DNA from: Sphingobacteriales bacterium
GTDB taxonomy: Bacteria; Bacteroidota; Bacteroidia; Chitinophagales; Chitinophagaceae
Direction of reading: 5' to 3'
Assembly: GCA_024642285.1 (NCBI GenBank)
Contig: JAHEBJ010000004.1
Location: 26,132-90,131, forward strand
Length of the DNA: 64,000 nucleotides
In this document: positions 10,807-19,794 of the stretch, one piece after another
How the letters are laid out: every line of letters starts with the position of its first letter
How positions within the stretch are numbered: position 1 is the first letter of the stretch
Notes under the pieces: generated by a model
The model's database searches: none
What the model saw: only the letters and a program-made list of their open reading frames with translations
What the model was told of the DNA's origin: nothing
Translations under genes and position numbers: made by a program

Positions 10807-10857
10807 TTTCCAGAATCAAGTACCTGATTCCGAATCCTAAACAAATAATACAAAATA

Positions 10858-12348
10858 ATGAGCAAACATATAAGTAAGTACCTGCATCAGCAAATGGACA
10901 AAGAGGCAGGAATATCCCACTCACAGAAAAAAACAAAAATTGTTGCGACAGTAGGGCCTTCATGCGATTCAAAAGAAAAATTGCTGGAGCTTGCAAAAGC
11001 TGGTGTGAATGTTTTCCGTTTAAATTTTTCACATGGTACTCACGAAAACAAAAAAACGATCATCGAATATGTACGTGAGATCAATAAATCGCAACCAATA
11101 AATGTGGCTATCCTAGGCGATCTTCAAGGGCCAAAATTAAGAGTTGGTGAATTGGAAAACGGTGAAATTGAACTGAAAGACGGCGAAGAAATAATTTTTA
11201 CTACAGTAAAGCAGGTGGGTTCAAAATCAAAAATTTATGTTTCGTACCCGCATTTAACAAAGGATCTTAAAATTGGTGAACGTATTTTTCTGGATGATGG
11301 AAAAATGGAAGTTAAGGTAAAAAAGATCGTTAATGAAACGGACATTCTTGTGAGCATTACCATTGGTGGAACGTTGCTTCCTAAAAAAGGGGTTAATCTC
11401 CCCGATTCGGAATTAACCATGCCCTCGATGACAGAGAAAGATTTTGCCGATCTGGAATTTATTATTGAAAATAACCTCGACTGGGTTGCCCTGTCTTTTG
11501 TCAGAAAAGCAAAAGATATTATTGCCCTTAAAGCAAAGATCAACGAAAAGAAAAGCAAGCTTAAGGTTATTGCAAAAATTGAAATGCCCGAAGCTTTAAA
11601 AAATATCAGAGATATTATTGTTGAAAGCGATGGCATCATGATTGCCCGTGGCGATCTCGGTGTTGAATTACCCGTTGAGCAGGTGCCCATTATTCAAAAA
11701 GAAGTGATCAAAAAATGTATGCATCGTGCCAAACCCGTTATTGTGGCTACACAGATGATGGAGAGCATGATGGACCGTACCAAACCCAACCGCAGTGAAG
11801 TAAGTGATGTAGCAAATGCCGTGCTTGAAGGTGCCGATGCAGTAATGCTCAGCGGTGAAACCGCTATGGGAGAATATCCTGCACAAGTGGTGCAAACCAT
11901 GGTAAAAATTATTCTGGAAGCTGAAAAAACCTTGTACGATTACAACCGTGATGATATTCTTTCCCCCCAATCACACTCCCCGTCTTTTTTAAGCGATGCC
12001 ATTTGTTATACCGCAGCCAAACTGGCAAACGATACAAATGCCCGTGCTTTAATTGGAATGACGCAGAGTGGCTACACTGCTTTTATGTTGAGCAGCTACC
12101 GGCCGAAAGCACCACTTTATATATTTAGTAAAGAAAAATCTTTATTGGGACAACTTAGTCTGAGCTGGGGTGTACGGGCATTTTATTATGCCGAAGAAGA
12201 AAGCCTGGACGATATTATTTTTGACCAGATCAACATTTTAAAAGAACGCGGATTTTTAGCAACCGGCGATGTGGTAGTAAATACAGGAAGCACTCCGGTT
12301 GAATTACATCTGCCAACCAATATTGTAAAAGTGTCTACAGTTGAATAG
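10858..12348 (+). CDS. pyk: Pyruvate kinase
   Basis: Converts phosphoenolpyruvate and ADP to pyruvate and ATP. The 496-residue protein has the (beta/alpha)8 catalytic domain with KIVATVGPSC near residue 26, VFRLNFSHGTHENK, a substrate/metal region GDLQGPKLRVG, the catalytic-Lys segment KVIAKIEMPEAL, IMIARGDLGVELP and PVIVATQMMESM. The B domain is inserted after residue about 95, and the C-terminal allosteric domain follows residue about 370. The leading residues MSKHISKYLHQQMDKEAGIS are a longer lead-in than usual but in frame with a plausible ATG. It lies directly downstream of pfkA with no terminator between, supporting a two-gene operon. Confidence 0.97.
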   Translation: MSKHISKYLHQQMDKEAGISHSQKKTKIVATVGPSCDSKEKLLELAKAGVNVFRLNFSHGTHENKKTIIEYVREINKSQPINVAILGDLQGPKLRVGELENGEIELKDGEEIIFTTVKQVGSKSKIYVSYPHLTKDLKIGERIFLDDGKMEVKVKKIVNETDILVSITIGGTLLPKKGVNLPDSELTMPSMTEKDFADLEFIIENNLDWVALSFVRKAKDIIALKAKINEKKSKLKVIAKIEMPEALKNIRDIIVESDGIMIARGDLGVELPVEQVPIIQKEVIKKCMHRAKPVIVATQMMESMMDRTKPNRSEVSDVANAVLEGADAVMLSGETAMGEYPAQVVQTMVKIILEAEKTLYDYNRDDILSPQSHSPSFLSDAICYTAAKLANDTNARALIGMTQSGYTAFMLSSYRPKAPLYIFSKEKSLLGQLSLSWGVRAFYYAEEESLDDIIFDQINILKERGFLATGDVVVNTGSTPVELHLPTNIVKVSTVE

Positions 12349-12418
12349 TTAAGAGTCAGGAGTTTGTTGAAAGGGCTGAGCAATAACCACTGCCTGTCCA
12401 AATAACTATTAACTGCTT

Positions 12419-12844
12419 TTAGTACCAGGTGCAAATAATTATCCCTGCAACAATATTTCCAAGCAAAGCATAACCTGCATTAATTACAAATAAACCCAAA
12501 GGTTTTTTCTCATACAGGTAATTAACTCCTACGGTGGCAGCACAAAAACAGACTCCGAAGAAGGCCCCTAATTTTAGGCCGCTCATCCATCCGTCACCTC
12601 TTATTTCTAAGCGCTCAGCAATAATTGCAATAGCCATTGCCTGAATGAACATTAACACAAAGGAGCCACCAAACATAAGCCCCATGCCTTTTTTAGCATT
12701 AGGTGCATTCACATCAATGTTTAAATAAGCGATCCATTTTTTTGCAAAAAGTACCGGCGAATACCAGAGTGAACCAATGGCCCAGTAAGCAAGCGTTGCT
12801 ACAATGATGGCAGGCCAGTTTAAATTATCGAATAAATTTCCCAT
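12419..12844 (-). CDS. DUF1761 family membrane protein
   Basis: A 141-residue protein with four hydrophobic segments. I use the ATG at 12844 (MGNLFDNLNWPAIIVATLAYW), because the longer frame adds 42 residues of non-hydrophobic sequence unlike the family. The motif AYWAIGSLWYSPVLFAKKW, followed by a GGSFVLMFIQAMAIA membrane helix, is characteristic of DUF1761. No activity is known for this family. It is convergent with pyk (70 nt between stops) and followed at a distance by other minus-strand genes. Confidence 0.85.
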   Translation of the reverse strand: MGNLFDNLNWPAIIVATLAYWAIGSLWYSPVLFAKKWIAYLNIDVNAPNAKKGMGLMFGGSFVLMFIQAMAIAIIAERLEIRGDGWMSGLKLGAFFGVCFCAATVGVNYLYEKKPLGLFVINAGYALLGNIVAGIIICTWY

Positions 12845-12987
12845 GATTGAACAGTTTGGGTTAATAATCAGGAAATATACAAACTGTTTTTTTTGTCTGC
12901 AACAGTATTCTTTTTTATCAGAAGCTATTTGAATCATCCTGATATCTTGCAACTCCATTGAATTCTGCAAGTTTATCTAAGCATTAT

Positions 12988-13893
12988 TTACTTTACAGTA
13001 TCCCTGTCCCAATTTCTCATCATATCAGCAATACTTTTATCCGCTGCTGTTTCCAGAAAAGCAGCCAGTTGTTCATCTGTAAGAATTTCCTTTTTGCTTT
13101 TTAATGCATCCCATAATTTCCTGCATACCTGTTTGCCAACTGCATCATAAATACCTGCGGCGGCTGAGTGCCAGCGGCTTTGATACCAGCCATAATTTTC
13201 AGGATAATCCCGCCCTATTTCATTATAATGTTCATGAACATCATTCAATGTTGTAAATTTTAATCCTTCAGCACCGCCTGCCACAACCATGCGGGGAAAA
13301 AGGGTAAGTGCCGGCAATAATTCAGGCTCCTTTTCGGCTATATACGTATGCAGTAAAATATTGCAAAACAATTCTCCCAGCCATGTCCGCTGCATAGTCA
13401 GGCCGCCTTGAACATGGAATGCATGGCCCAGTTCATGAATTGCCAGCAGATCGAAAAAAGCCTGCATGCTTAACTGGCCATTGCTGGTTGTGTATGCTTT
13501 TTGAATGCGTCCACGAAGGTCCACCGGTAGTTGATCCAATGGCGGTAAAAACGCTTGCCAGAAAGGGTTATCTTCAGCGGCAACAATCAGCTTTTTACCA
13601 TTATCACCATAATGCGGCATCCCATATACCATATCCGACGTATAAATATTCCAATCAGCAACACTCAAAACAAATAAGCTTATAGTTGGCTTAAAACCGA
13701 GCAGCTCTTTGTGATAAGCCATTGCATTTTCAATACGCAGCGCTATTGTTTCAGCTCTTTGTTGATGATCTGCACTGTAATAAACAACAAAACTGTGGTT
13801 GTTTAATTGATTCAGAGAATCAGGCGACTGAGCACCTACCGGCTGCGAAAGTGTTAGCACAATTAACAGGGAAATAAAAAATGACTGTTGCAT
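12988..13893 (-). CDS. Secreted HEXXH zinc metallopeptidase-like protein
   Basis: A 301-residue protein with a cleavable signal peptide (MQQSFFISLLIVLTLSQPVGA, then QSPD). The central motif LLAIHELGHAFHV is a zincin HExxH, and GELFCNILLHTYIAE about 20 residues later supplies a candidate third zinc ligand Glu, as in gluzincins. It is therefore probably a periplasmic or outer-membrane-facing peptidase; substrate unknown. No named family was recognised with certainty. It lies 64 nt from the end of the AraC regulator gene on the same strand and may be co-transcribed with it. Confidence 0.7.
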   Translation of the reverse strand: MQQSFFISLLIVLTLSQPVGAQSPDSLNQLNNHSFVVYYSADHQQRAETIALRIENAMAYHKELLGFKPTISLFVLSVADWNIYTSDMVYGMPHYGDNGKKLIVAAEDNPFWQAFLPPLDQLPVDLRGRIQKAYTTSNGQLSMQAFFDLLAIHELGHAFHVQGGLTMQRTWLGELFCNILLHTYIAEKEPELLPALTLFPRMVVAGGAEGLKFTTLNDVHEHYNEIGRDYPENYGWYQSRWHSAAAGIYDAVGKQVCRKLWDALKSKKEILTDEQLAAFLETAADKSIADMMRNWDRDTVK

Positions 13894-13957
13894 AGTTGAT
13901 TATTTTTTAAGCAAATCTCTGCAATGCCAAAGCAGATAAATAGTACAAATACGACAA

Positions 13958-14782
13958 TTATAAACGCATAGCGGCCTGCATGCGTACTGGTGCGGTTTCA
14001 AGTTCTTTTTCAATAATACCTGGTGCAACACCTGCAAATTCTTTAAAGTCACGTATAAAATGTGCCTGGTCAAAGTAGCCGCATTCATAAGCAATGCTGG
14101 TCCAGCTTGCCTGCGGAAAATTTTCACGTAACCGGTATGCTTTGGAAAAACGAACCAGCCTGGCAAAAACTTTGGGTGATAAGCCAATACGTTCCTTGCT
14201 TACCCTTTCAAACTGTCGAAGGCTGAGACAGGCCAGCGAAGCGATCTGCTCTATCGGAACGTTGCCGTTCAGGCGTAATAGCTCCAGCATGGCATTATCA
14301 AAAGGCACTGCTCTTTTCAAAAGTTTTAGTTTTACAAGCAGAAACTGTTCAATTACTTCTTTTATTTCATCAAAACTACCGGCTTCCTGCAGTCTGTTGT
14401 TTACATCCTGCATTTCGTTTCCAAAAACATCAGCTGCATCATAACTGCCATCAATCATTTCGGCCATCGAAAACCCGAGTAAGCGATACATGCCACCCGG
14501 GTGAAAACCCACTCGTACGGCTTTATGGCTCCTGCCAATATCCAATGAAACAGTTGACGACTGCAACCCTACCACAACACTGCGTGGTTGCAGTATAAAG
14601 TCATTCCCTCCTTCTTTCTGCACTTTTATCCGGTCGTTAATATAAAAGAAAAGTGAATGTTGCGGCGTAGGCGGGTAGCAAACAACAGCAGGATCATCCG
14701 CATACATTTCGGCATGTACAACCATGATGCAGTTAACGAATTCCTGCAACAAAACATGCGGTAAATAAAACTGTGTTTGCAA
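13958..14782 (-). CDS. AraC family transcriptional regulator
   Basis: A 274-residue protein with an N-terminal ligand-sensing cupin-like region of the DUF6597 type (FHPGGMYRLLGFSMAEMIDG) and a C-terminal double helix-turn-helix: IEQIASLACLSLRQFERV (about 180-200) and WTSIAYECGYFDQAHFIRDF (about 225-248), ending in the usual FAGVAPG. The start is a TTG at 14782; a stop codon lies four codons upstream and the next ATG would cut into the conserved N-terminus, so a TTG start is the best reading. The ligand and regulon are unknown; the metallopeptidase gene downstream is the most obvious neighbour. Confidence 0.88.
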   Translation of the reverse strand: MQTQFYLPHVLLQEFVNCIMVVHAEMYADDPAVVCYPPTPQHSLFFYINDRIKVQKEGGNDFILQPRSVVVGLQSSTVSLDIGRSHKAVRVGFHPGGMYRLLGFSMAEMIDGSYDAADVFGNEMQDVNNRLQEAGSFDEIKEVIEQFLLVKLKLLKRAVPFDNAMLELLRLNGNVPIEQIASLACLSLRQFERVSKERIGLSPKVFARLVRFSKAYRLRENFPQASWTSIAYECGYFDQAHFIRDFKEFAGVAPGIIEKELETAPVRMQAAMRL

Positions 14783-14857
14783 AGAATGCTTTTAATGCTG
14801 ATAAAATATACTTTAATCTTTCTTGATGCTCCGAGTTCCGCCTGCAACTGAAAAACA

Positions 14858-15334
14858 CTATTCCTTACGCTCCATAAACTTCCTCAAATTCTTACTTGCT
14901 CCATTTTGTATTTTTCTTTGAAAGAAACGGTTCCATCCCAGCAACCATCCCATAAAGCCTATTGCCTGCTTACTCCATTTGTGTAAACTAAATGCATCGC
15001 TGTGTTCAACTATGATCCCGTTTTCAAAACGCATATTGGCTTTAATTTTATTAACCACTCTCTTTCCGGTTTTTGAAAATGTGTAACTGGCAATCCATTC
15101 ACATGTGCTGTATTCTTCGTCCAGGTGTGTTATATTGGAATAAGTAAGGGAAAAATCTTTCGCATTTTTGCAAAGCATTTCCCACATGGCCCTTACTTCA
15201 TCGCCCCTCAGCAACCCAAAGACAGGATCAAAAAAAACAATCTCCTCACTATAACAACTGTTCATTGTTTTGTAGTCGAGATTCTGAAAAGCAGAATAAA
15301 ATTTATTGATGAGTTCCTCATGATTAGCAGCCAT
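14858..15334 (-). CDS. NTF2-like / SnoaL-like protein
   Basis: A 158-residue protein whose first 110 residues have the cone-shaped NTF2 pattern: EELINKFYSAFQNLDYKTMN, a DPVFG loop, ATG-proximal helix and the later strands IKANMRFENGIIVEHSDAFS. Such folds serve as small isomerases, polyketide cyclases or binding modules; no catalytic dyad can be assigned with confidence. The C-terminal extension is basic (FFQRKIQNGASKNLRKFMER). It is divergent from the CocE-type hydrolase at 15379, with 44 nt between start codons. Confidence 0.8.
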   Translation of the reverse strand: MAANHEELINKFYSAFQNLDYKTMNSCYSEEIVFFDPVFGLLRGDEVRAMWEMLCKNAKDFSLTYSNITHLDEEYSTCEWIASYTFSKTGKRVVNKIKANMRFENGIIVEHSDAFSLHKWSKQAIGFMGWLLGWNRFFQRKIQNGASKNLRKFMERKE

Positions 15335-15378
15335 ATCCCATATAGTTTCGTTAAATTTAACACTCTAAAAATTATGAA

Positions 15379-17316
15379 ATGAAAAAATATTTTCTGTTCT
15401 CCACTATTGTACTTATTTCCGTTACAACAGTTTTTGCCCAAGATGCAGATTCCCTCTGGGTTAGGGAAAACTATTATAAACTGGAAAAGATGGTACCGAT
15501 GAGAGATGGCATTAGTTTATTCACGGCGTTCTATATCCCAAAAGATACAGCTGGAAAACATCCGATACTGATGAATCGTACGCCATACAGCTGCAGACCT
15601 TATGGGGAAGATAATTTCAATCCGCGTTTATACAGTTCTTACTGGTTAAACTATTTAAAAGAAGGCTATATCATTGCCATACAGGATGTGAGGGGCAAAT
15701 ACATGAGTGAGGGTGTTTTTGAAGATGTTCGTCCTCACAATCCCAATAAAAAAAATAAGGAGATTGACGAAGCCAGCGACACCTACGATGCCATCGAATG
15801 GATGATCAACAATATACCCTTCAACAATAACCGTGTGGGTGCATTTGGAATTTCGTACCCTGGCTTTTATGCAACCATGGCCGCACTGAGCGGCCACCCT
15901 TCGCTTAGAGCAGTTAGTCCGCAAGCGCCTGTTACAGATTGGTTCCAGGGCGATGACTTTCACCACAACGGTGCTTTTATGCTAATGGATGGATTTAATT
16001 TTTACAGCGGCTTCGGAAAACCACGCCCCAAGCCAACTACAGAGTCATCGCCGGGATTTCGTCCGCCGGGCATGGACAATTATGATTTCTATTTAAGGAC
16101 GGGAGCAATAAAAAACTTTACCAAAATTATGGGCGACAGCATCGCATTCTGGAAAGACATGATGAACCACCCCAATTACGATGACTGGTGGAAATCAAGA
16201 AACCCACGCAACTTTGTAACCAATATAAAACCGGCAATGCTAGTTGTTGGTGGATTGTTTGATGCCGAAGATTGTTTTGGTGCATGGAATTTGTACAAAG
16301 CTATTGAAGAAAAAAATCCACTCACCGAAAACAGGCTGGTGATGGGCCCATGGATTCATGGAGGTTGGGGCGGCCGTGGCGACGGTTCTTATTTAGGAAA
16401 TGTACGTTTTGGCGAAAAGACGGCAGAGTATTATCAAAGAAATATTGAAATACCATTTTTTAATTTTTATTTGAAATTGAAGGGCACCGTTCGTGATATT
16501 GCGGAAGCAAATATTTTCTTCACCGGCGAAAACGAATGGAAGAATTTAAAAACATGGCCACCAGTAAATACAGAAAACAAAATCGCTCTTTTAACTGCTA
16601 ACAACGGTTTATTAATTTCTGCTCCAATGATTGGTAGTGGGGGTTCAGTTGAGTGGAGAAATACAGGAAAGAATAATTCGGCCTATAGCGAATATGTTAG
16701 CGACCCTGCACACCCCGTTCCTTACACTGAGGATGTACACATGGGACGCACAAGAGAATATATGACCGACGACCAACGCTTTGCCAGCCGCCGGCCTGAC
16801 GTACTTACGTTCACTTCTCCGGTATTAACTAACGATATTACCCTTGCCGGTCCAATCATAGCCGATCTGATGGCAAGCATTTCAACAACGGATGCAGATT
16901 TTGTTGTAAAACTGATAGATGTTTTTCCTGATAACTTTCGCTATGATGAATCAACTTTTCCTAATCCTCAGGCAAAGTCTGGAATAAACTATCCGATGGG
17001 CGGATACCAGATGTTGGTACGTGGTGAAATAATGAGAGGCCGTTTTAGAAACAGTTTTGAAAAACCAGAAGCATTTGTTCCGGGTAAAATAACGCAGGTA
17101 AAATATACACTGCCCGATGTTGCACATACTTTTAAAGCCGGTCATAAATTGATGATTCAGATACAAAGCAGCTGGTTTCCGTTGGCCGACAGAAACCCGC
17201 AGAAGTTTGTTGATATTTATAATTGCGATGACCGTGATTTTCAAAAAGCTACGATAAAAATTTATCATGATGCTGCAAATGCCAGCAAGATTATTTTACC
17301 GGTTTTAAATAATTAA
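15379..17316 (+). CDS. Secreted CocE/NonD family hydrolase (peptidase S15-like)
   Basis: A 645-residue alpha/beta hydrolase with a signal peptide (MKKYFLFSTIVLISVTTVFA). The nucleophile elbow is GAFGISYPGFY (Ser near residue 160). DVRGKYMSEG is the oxyanion/substrate region found in CocE and X-prolyl dipeptidyl aminopeptidases. GGLFDAEDCFG carries the likely catalytic Asp and GPWIHGGWGGRG the His. The C-terminal jelly-roll (PEAFVPGKITQVKYTLPDVA, then FKAGHKLMIQI) is typical of this family. It cleaves an ester or amide, substrate unknown. Eight nucleotides separate it from the GH20 gene downstream, so they form an operon, hinting at a role with glycan or amino-sugar conjugates. Confidence 0.9.
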   Translation: MKKYFLFSTIVLISVTTVFAQDADSLWVRENYYKLEKMVPMRDGISLFTAFYIPKDTAGKHPILMNRTPYSCRPYGEDNFNPRLYSSYWLNYLKEGYIIAIQDVRGKYMSEGVFEDVRPHNPNKKNKEIDEASDTYDAIEWMINNIPFNNNRVGAFGISYPGFYATMAALSGHPSLRAVSPQAPVTDWFQGDDFHHNGAFMLMDGFNFYSGFGKPRPKPTTESSPGFRPPGMDNYDFYLRTGAIKNFTKIMGDSIAFWKDMMNHPNYDDWWKSRNPRNFVTNIKPAMLVVGGLFDAEDCFGAWNLYKAIEEKNPLTENRLVMGPWIHGGWGGRGDGSYLGNVRFGEKTAEYYQRNIEIPFFNFYLKLKGTVRDIAEANIFFTGENEWKNLKTWPPVNTENKIALLTANNGLLISAPMIGSGGSVEWRNTGKNNSAYSEYVSDPAHPVPYTEDVHMGRTREYMTDDQRFASRRPDVLTFTSPVLTNDITLAGPIIADLMASISTTDADFVVKLIDVFPDNFRYDESTFPNPQAKSGINYPMGGYQMLVRGEIMRGRFRNSFEKPEAFVPGKITQVKYTLPDVAHTFKAGHKLMIQIQSSWFPLADRNPQKFVDIYNCDDRDFQKATIKIYHDAANASKIILPVLNN

Positions 17317-17324
17317 GTTCAGCT

Positions 17325-19673
17325 ATGAAAAATATTATTGCCTTTTTATTTTTTCCGGGATTTTTTGTGGCAAATGCTCAAAATAATTTGAATATTGTGC
17401 CAATTCCAGCAGAAGTGAAAATGAACAATGGATCCTTTACGATCAACAAAGACACAAAAATAATTATGCCGGGCAGCACTGAAAAAACAGCTGTGCTGCT
17501 AAGCGATTTTATTGCCGGCAACTATGGCTTAAAACTGGAAACCTCCGTTGCACTTAATAAAAAAAATAAACGCAATGCTATATACTTTGAACATGACGCC
17601 TTTAAATATGGTACAGGCAATGGTTATTATTCCTTGTTGATAAAAGAAAATGGAATTACTGTAGGCAGCGGAACTGATGAAGGATTTTTTAATGCAATCC
17701 AAACCTTATTTCAGCTATTGTCAACCTCAAAAATAGATCTCACCCTTTCTCAAATGGTTATTTCCGATTATCCCCGTTTTGGGTATAGGGGTATGCACAT
17801 GGACGTAGGCCGTCATTTTTTTCCGGTTTCCTTTATCAAAAAATATATCGATTATTTGGCAGCATATAAATTCAATAAATTTCATTGGCATTTAACCGAG
17901 GACCAGGGCTGGCGGATTGAAATAAAAAAATATCCTGATCTTACAAATATTGGAGCATGGAGAAACGGAACCATCATTGGTCGTTATCCAGGCAAGGGAA
18001 ATGATAATATACGCTATGGAGGTTTTTATACCCAGGAAGAAATAATAGAGGCAGTACAATATGCAAAAGACAGGTATATTGATGTGATACCCGAAATAGA
18101 AATGCCGGGTCATAGCAGTGCTGCCATTGCTGCTTATCCCTGGCTGAGTTGTTTTCCGGAAAAACCAACAGAGATCCCCGAAAAAATGATGTCACAAAAA
18201 AGTAATGAAGAACAAAAGAAGGGTAGAATAAAATTAGTGCAGGAAACCTGGGGTGTGTTTGATGATGTTTTTTGTGCAGGCAAAGATTCGACTTTCAAAT
18301 TCTTGGAGAATGTAATTGATGAAGTTAGCAATTTATTCCCGTCAAAATATTTTCATATAGGTGGAGATGAATCGCCCAAGACACATTGGAAGATCTGTCC
18401 TGCCTGTCAGCAACGGATGAGGGATAATAACCTGAAAGATGAACATGAATTGCAAAGCTGGTTTGTGCAGCGCATTGAAAAATATTTAAACAGCAAAGGC
18501 AAGACAATGATTGGCTGGGATGAGATTCTGGAAGGCGGCTTAGCTCCCAATGCTGTGGTGATGAGCTGGCGTGGAGAAAAGGGAGGTATTGATGCCGCTA
18601 AGCAAAACCACCAGGTGATCATGACACCAGGCAACCCTGTTTATTTTGACCATACACAAAGTAAAAATGAAGATAGTGTGACCATTGGTGGTTATAATCC
18701 CATTGAAAAAGTTTATGCGTACGAGCCCATTCCTAAGGAACTGAATGTTGAACAGGGTAAATACATCTTGGGCGCACAGGCCAATATGTGGACCGAATAC
18801 TTGGGTTATCCCAGCAAGGTTGAATACATGATGTTTCCACGCGTCACTGCATTGAGTGAAGTATTATGGAGCCCGGCAGCAAAAAGAAACTGGGAAGATT
18901 TTCAAAGACGGTTACCTTCGGTTTATGAACAGTTAGATAAACAAAAAATAAATTACAGCAAGGCCTATTATGACCTTAAAGCAACTGTTATGCCCACAGA
19001 TGATTATAATGGCGTACTGTGGAAACTGGAAAGTAAGTTTCAAAATGCCAGTATCAATTATACACCAGGCATTTATGGATATGCTGCCGGGTATACTGAA
19101 CCCATAAAGATCACTACAACTGAAAAATACTCGGCCAGTTTGTATGCTGGCGGGAAAGAAGTAAGTGTTGTTAAACAAAAGTTCTCCTTTAATAAAGCAA
19201 CCGGAAAAAAGATCACTATGGTAACAGAGCCCTCCGACAAATATCCCGGTAATGGGGCTTTTACTTTGGTTGATGGTGTGCAGAATGAAGCAGGGCTGGC
19301 AAGATCATCCGAGTTCTTAGGCTTCATGGGAAATAATTTAGATGTCACTATTGACCTTGGAAAAGATATGGACATTTCAACAGTAACCCTGCATGTGCTT
19401 AAACAAAACGGCAGCTGGATATATTTACCCAACCAGATAGAAGTGACCTATATTCCCTATTTGGACAACGCAGTTGTAACTCGCCACCAACCTATTGAAA
19501 CTATAACGGTTGATGTAAAGCAGGATGAAGACCTGGACAGGATAACTATAACTAAAGAAAAATTCTGCAGGTACATTCAGGTAAGGGCAAAAAACTATGG
19601 CAACATTCCATCGGGCAAACCCGGCGGCGGCAACCCGGCCTGGTTGTTTGTGGATGAGATTGAAGTGCAGTAA
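17325..19673 (+). CDS. Secreted beta-N-acetylhexosaminidase (GH20)
   Basis: A 782-residue glycoside hydrolase with a signal peptide (MKNIIAFLFFPGFFVANA). It contains the GH20b N-terminal domain, then the catalytic barrel with GYRGMHMDVGRHFFPV, HWHLTEDQGWRIEIKKYP, EIEMPGHSSAAIAAYPWLSC and the catalytic Asp-Glu pair in HIGGDESPKTHWK (near residues 348-349). A C-terminal F5/8-type or related carbohydrate-binding region (DGVQNEAGLARSSEFLGF onward, with LDVTIDLGKDMDISTVTLHV) follows. It removes terminal GlcNAc or GalNAc from glycans in the periplasm or outside the cell. The neighbouring NagB/PIG-L gene would consume the released amino sugar, so the three genes 15379-21726 look like a salvage set. 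Confidence 0.95.
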   Translation: MKNIIAFLFFPGFFVANAQNNLNIVPIPAEVKMNNGSFTINKDTKIIMPGSTEKTAVLLSDFIAGNYGLKLETSVALNKKNKRNAIYFEHDAFKYGTGNGYYSLLIKENGITVGSGTDEGFFNAIQTLFQLLSTSKIDLTLSQMVISDYPRFGYRGMHMDVGRHFFPVSFIKKYIDYLAAYKFNKFHWHLTEDQGWRIEIKKYPDLTNIGAWRNGTIIGRYPGKGNDNIRYGGFYTQEEIIEAVQYAKDRYIDVIPEIEMPGHSSAAIAAYPWLSCFPEKPTEIPEKMMSQKSNEEQKKGRIKLVQETWGVFDDVFCAGKDSTFKFLENVIDEVSNLFPSKYFHIGGDESPKTHWKICPACQQRMRDNNLKDEHELQSWFVQRIEKYLNSKGKTMIGWDEILEGGLAPNAVVMSWRGEKGGIDAAKQNHQVIMTPGNPVYFDHTQSKNEDSVTIGGYNPIEKVYAYEPIPKELNVEQGKYILGAQANMWTEYLGYPSKVEYMMFPRVTALSEVLWSPAAKRNWEDFQRRLPSVYEQLDKQKINYSKAYYDLKATVMPTDDYNGVLWKLESKFQNASINYTPGIYGYAAGYTEPIKITTTEKYSASLYAGGKEVSVVKQKFSFNKATGKKITMVTEPSDKYPGNGAFTLVDGVQNEAGLARSSEFLGFMGNNLDVTIDLGKDMDISTVTLHVLKQNGSWIYLPNQIEVTYIPYLDNAVVTRHQPIETITVDVKQDEDLDRITITKEKFCRYIQVRAKNYGNIPSGKPGGGNPAWLFVDEIEVQ

Positions 19674-19704
19674 CTTTTTTTACGCAAAGCGGTAAAGGCT
19701 GCGC

Positions 19705-19733
19705 AAAAGGCGCAAATTAAATTTGCACCTTTT
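19705..19733 (+). terminator. Candidate terminator after the GH20 gene
   Basis: AAAAGG-C-GCAAATT pairs with AATTTGC-A-CCTTTT, a near-perfect palindrome with one mismatch, followed by GTACTTTTCC. It lies 31 nt after the GH20 stop and before the nagB fusion gene. Confidence 0.55.
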
Positions 19734-19794
19734 GTACTTTTCCTTGAAGCTTTGAGTGAAATAATTCGTTATTTTTATCCAACGCAACAAAATT

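Noticed and set aside
10813..10830. GAATCA...TGATTC in the pfkA-pyk gap as a terminator
   Set aside because: A 6-bp stem without a T run; the genes appear co-transcribed.
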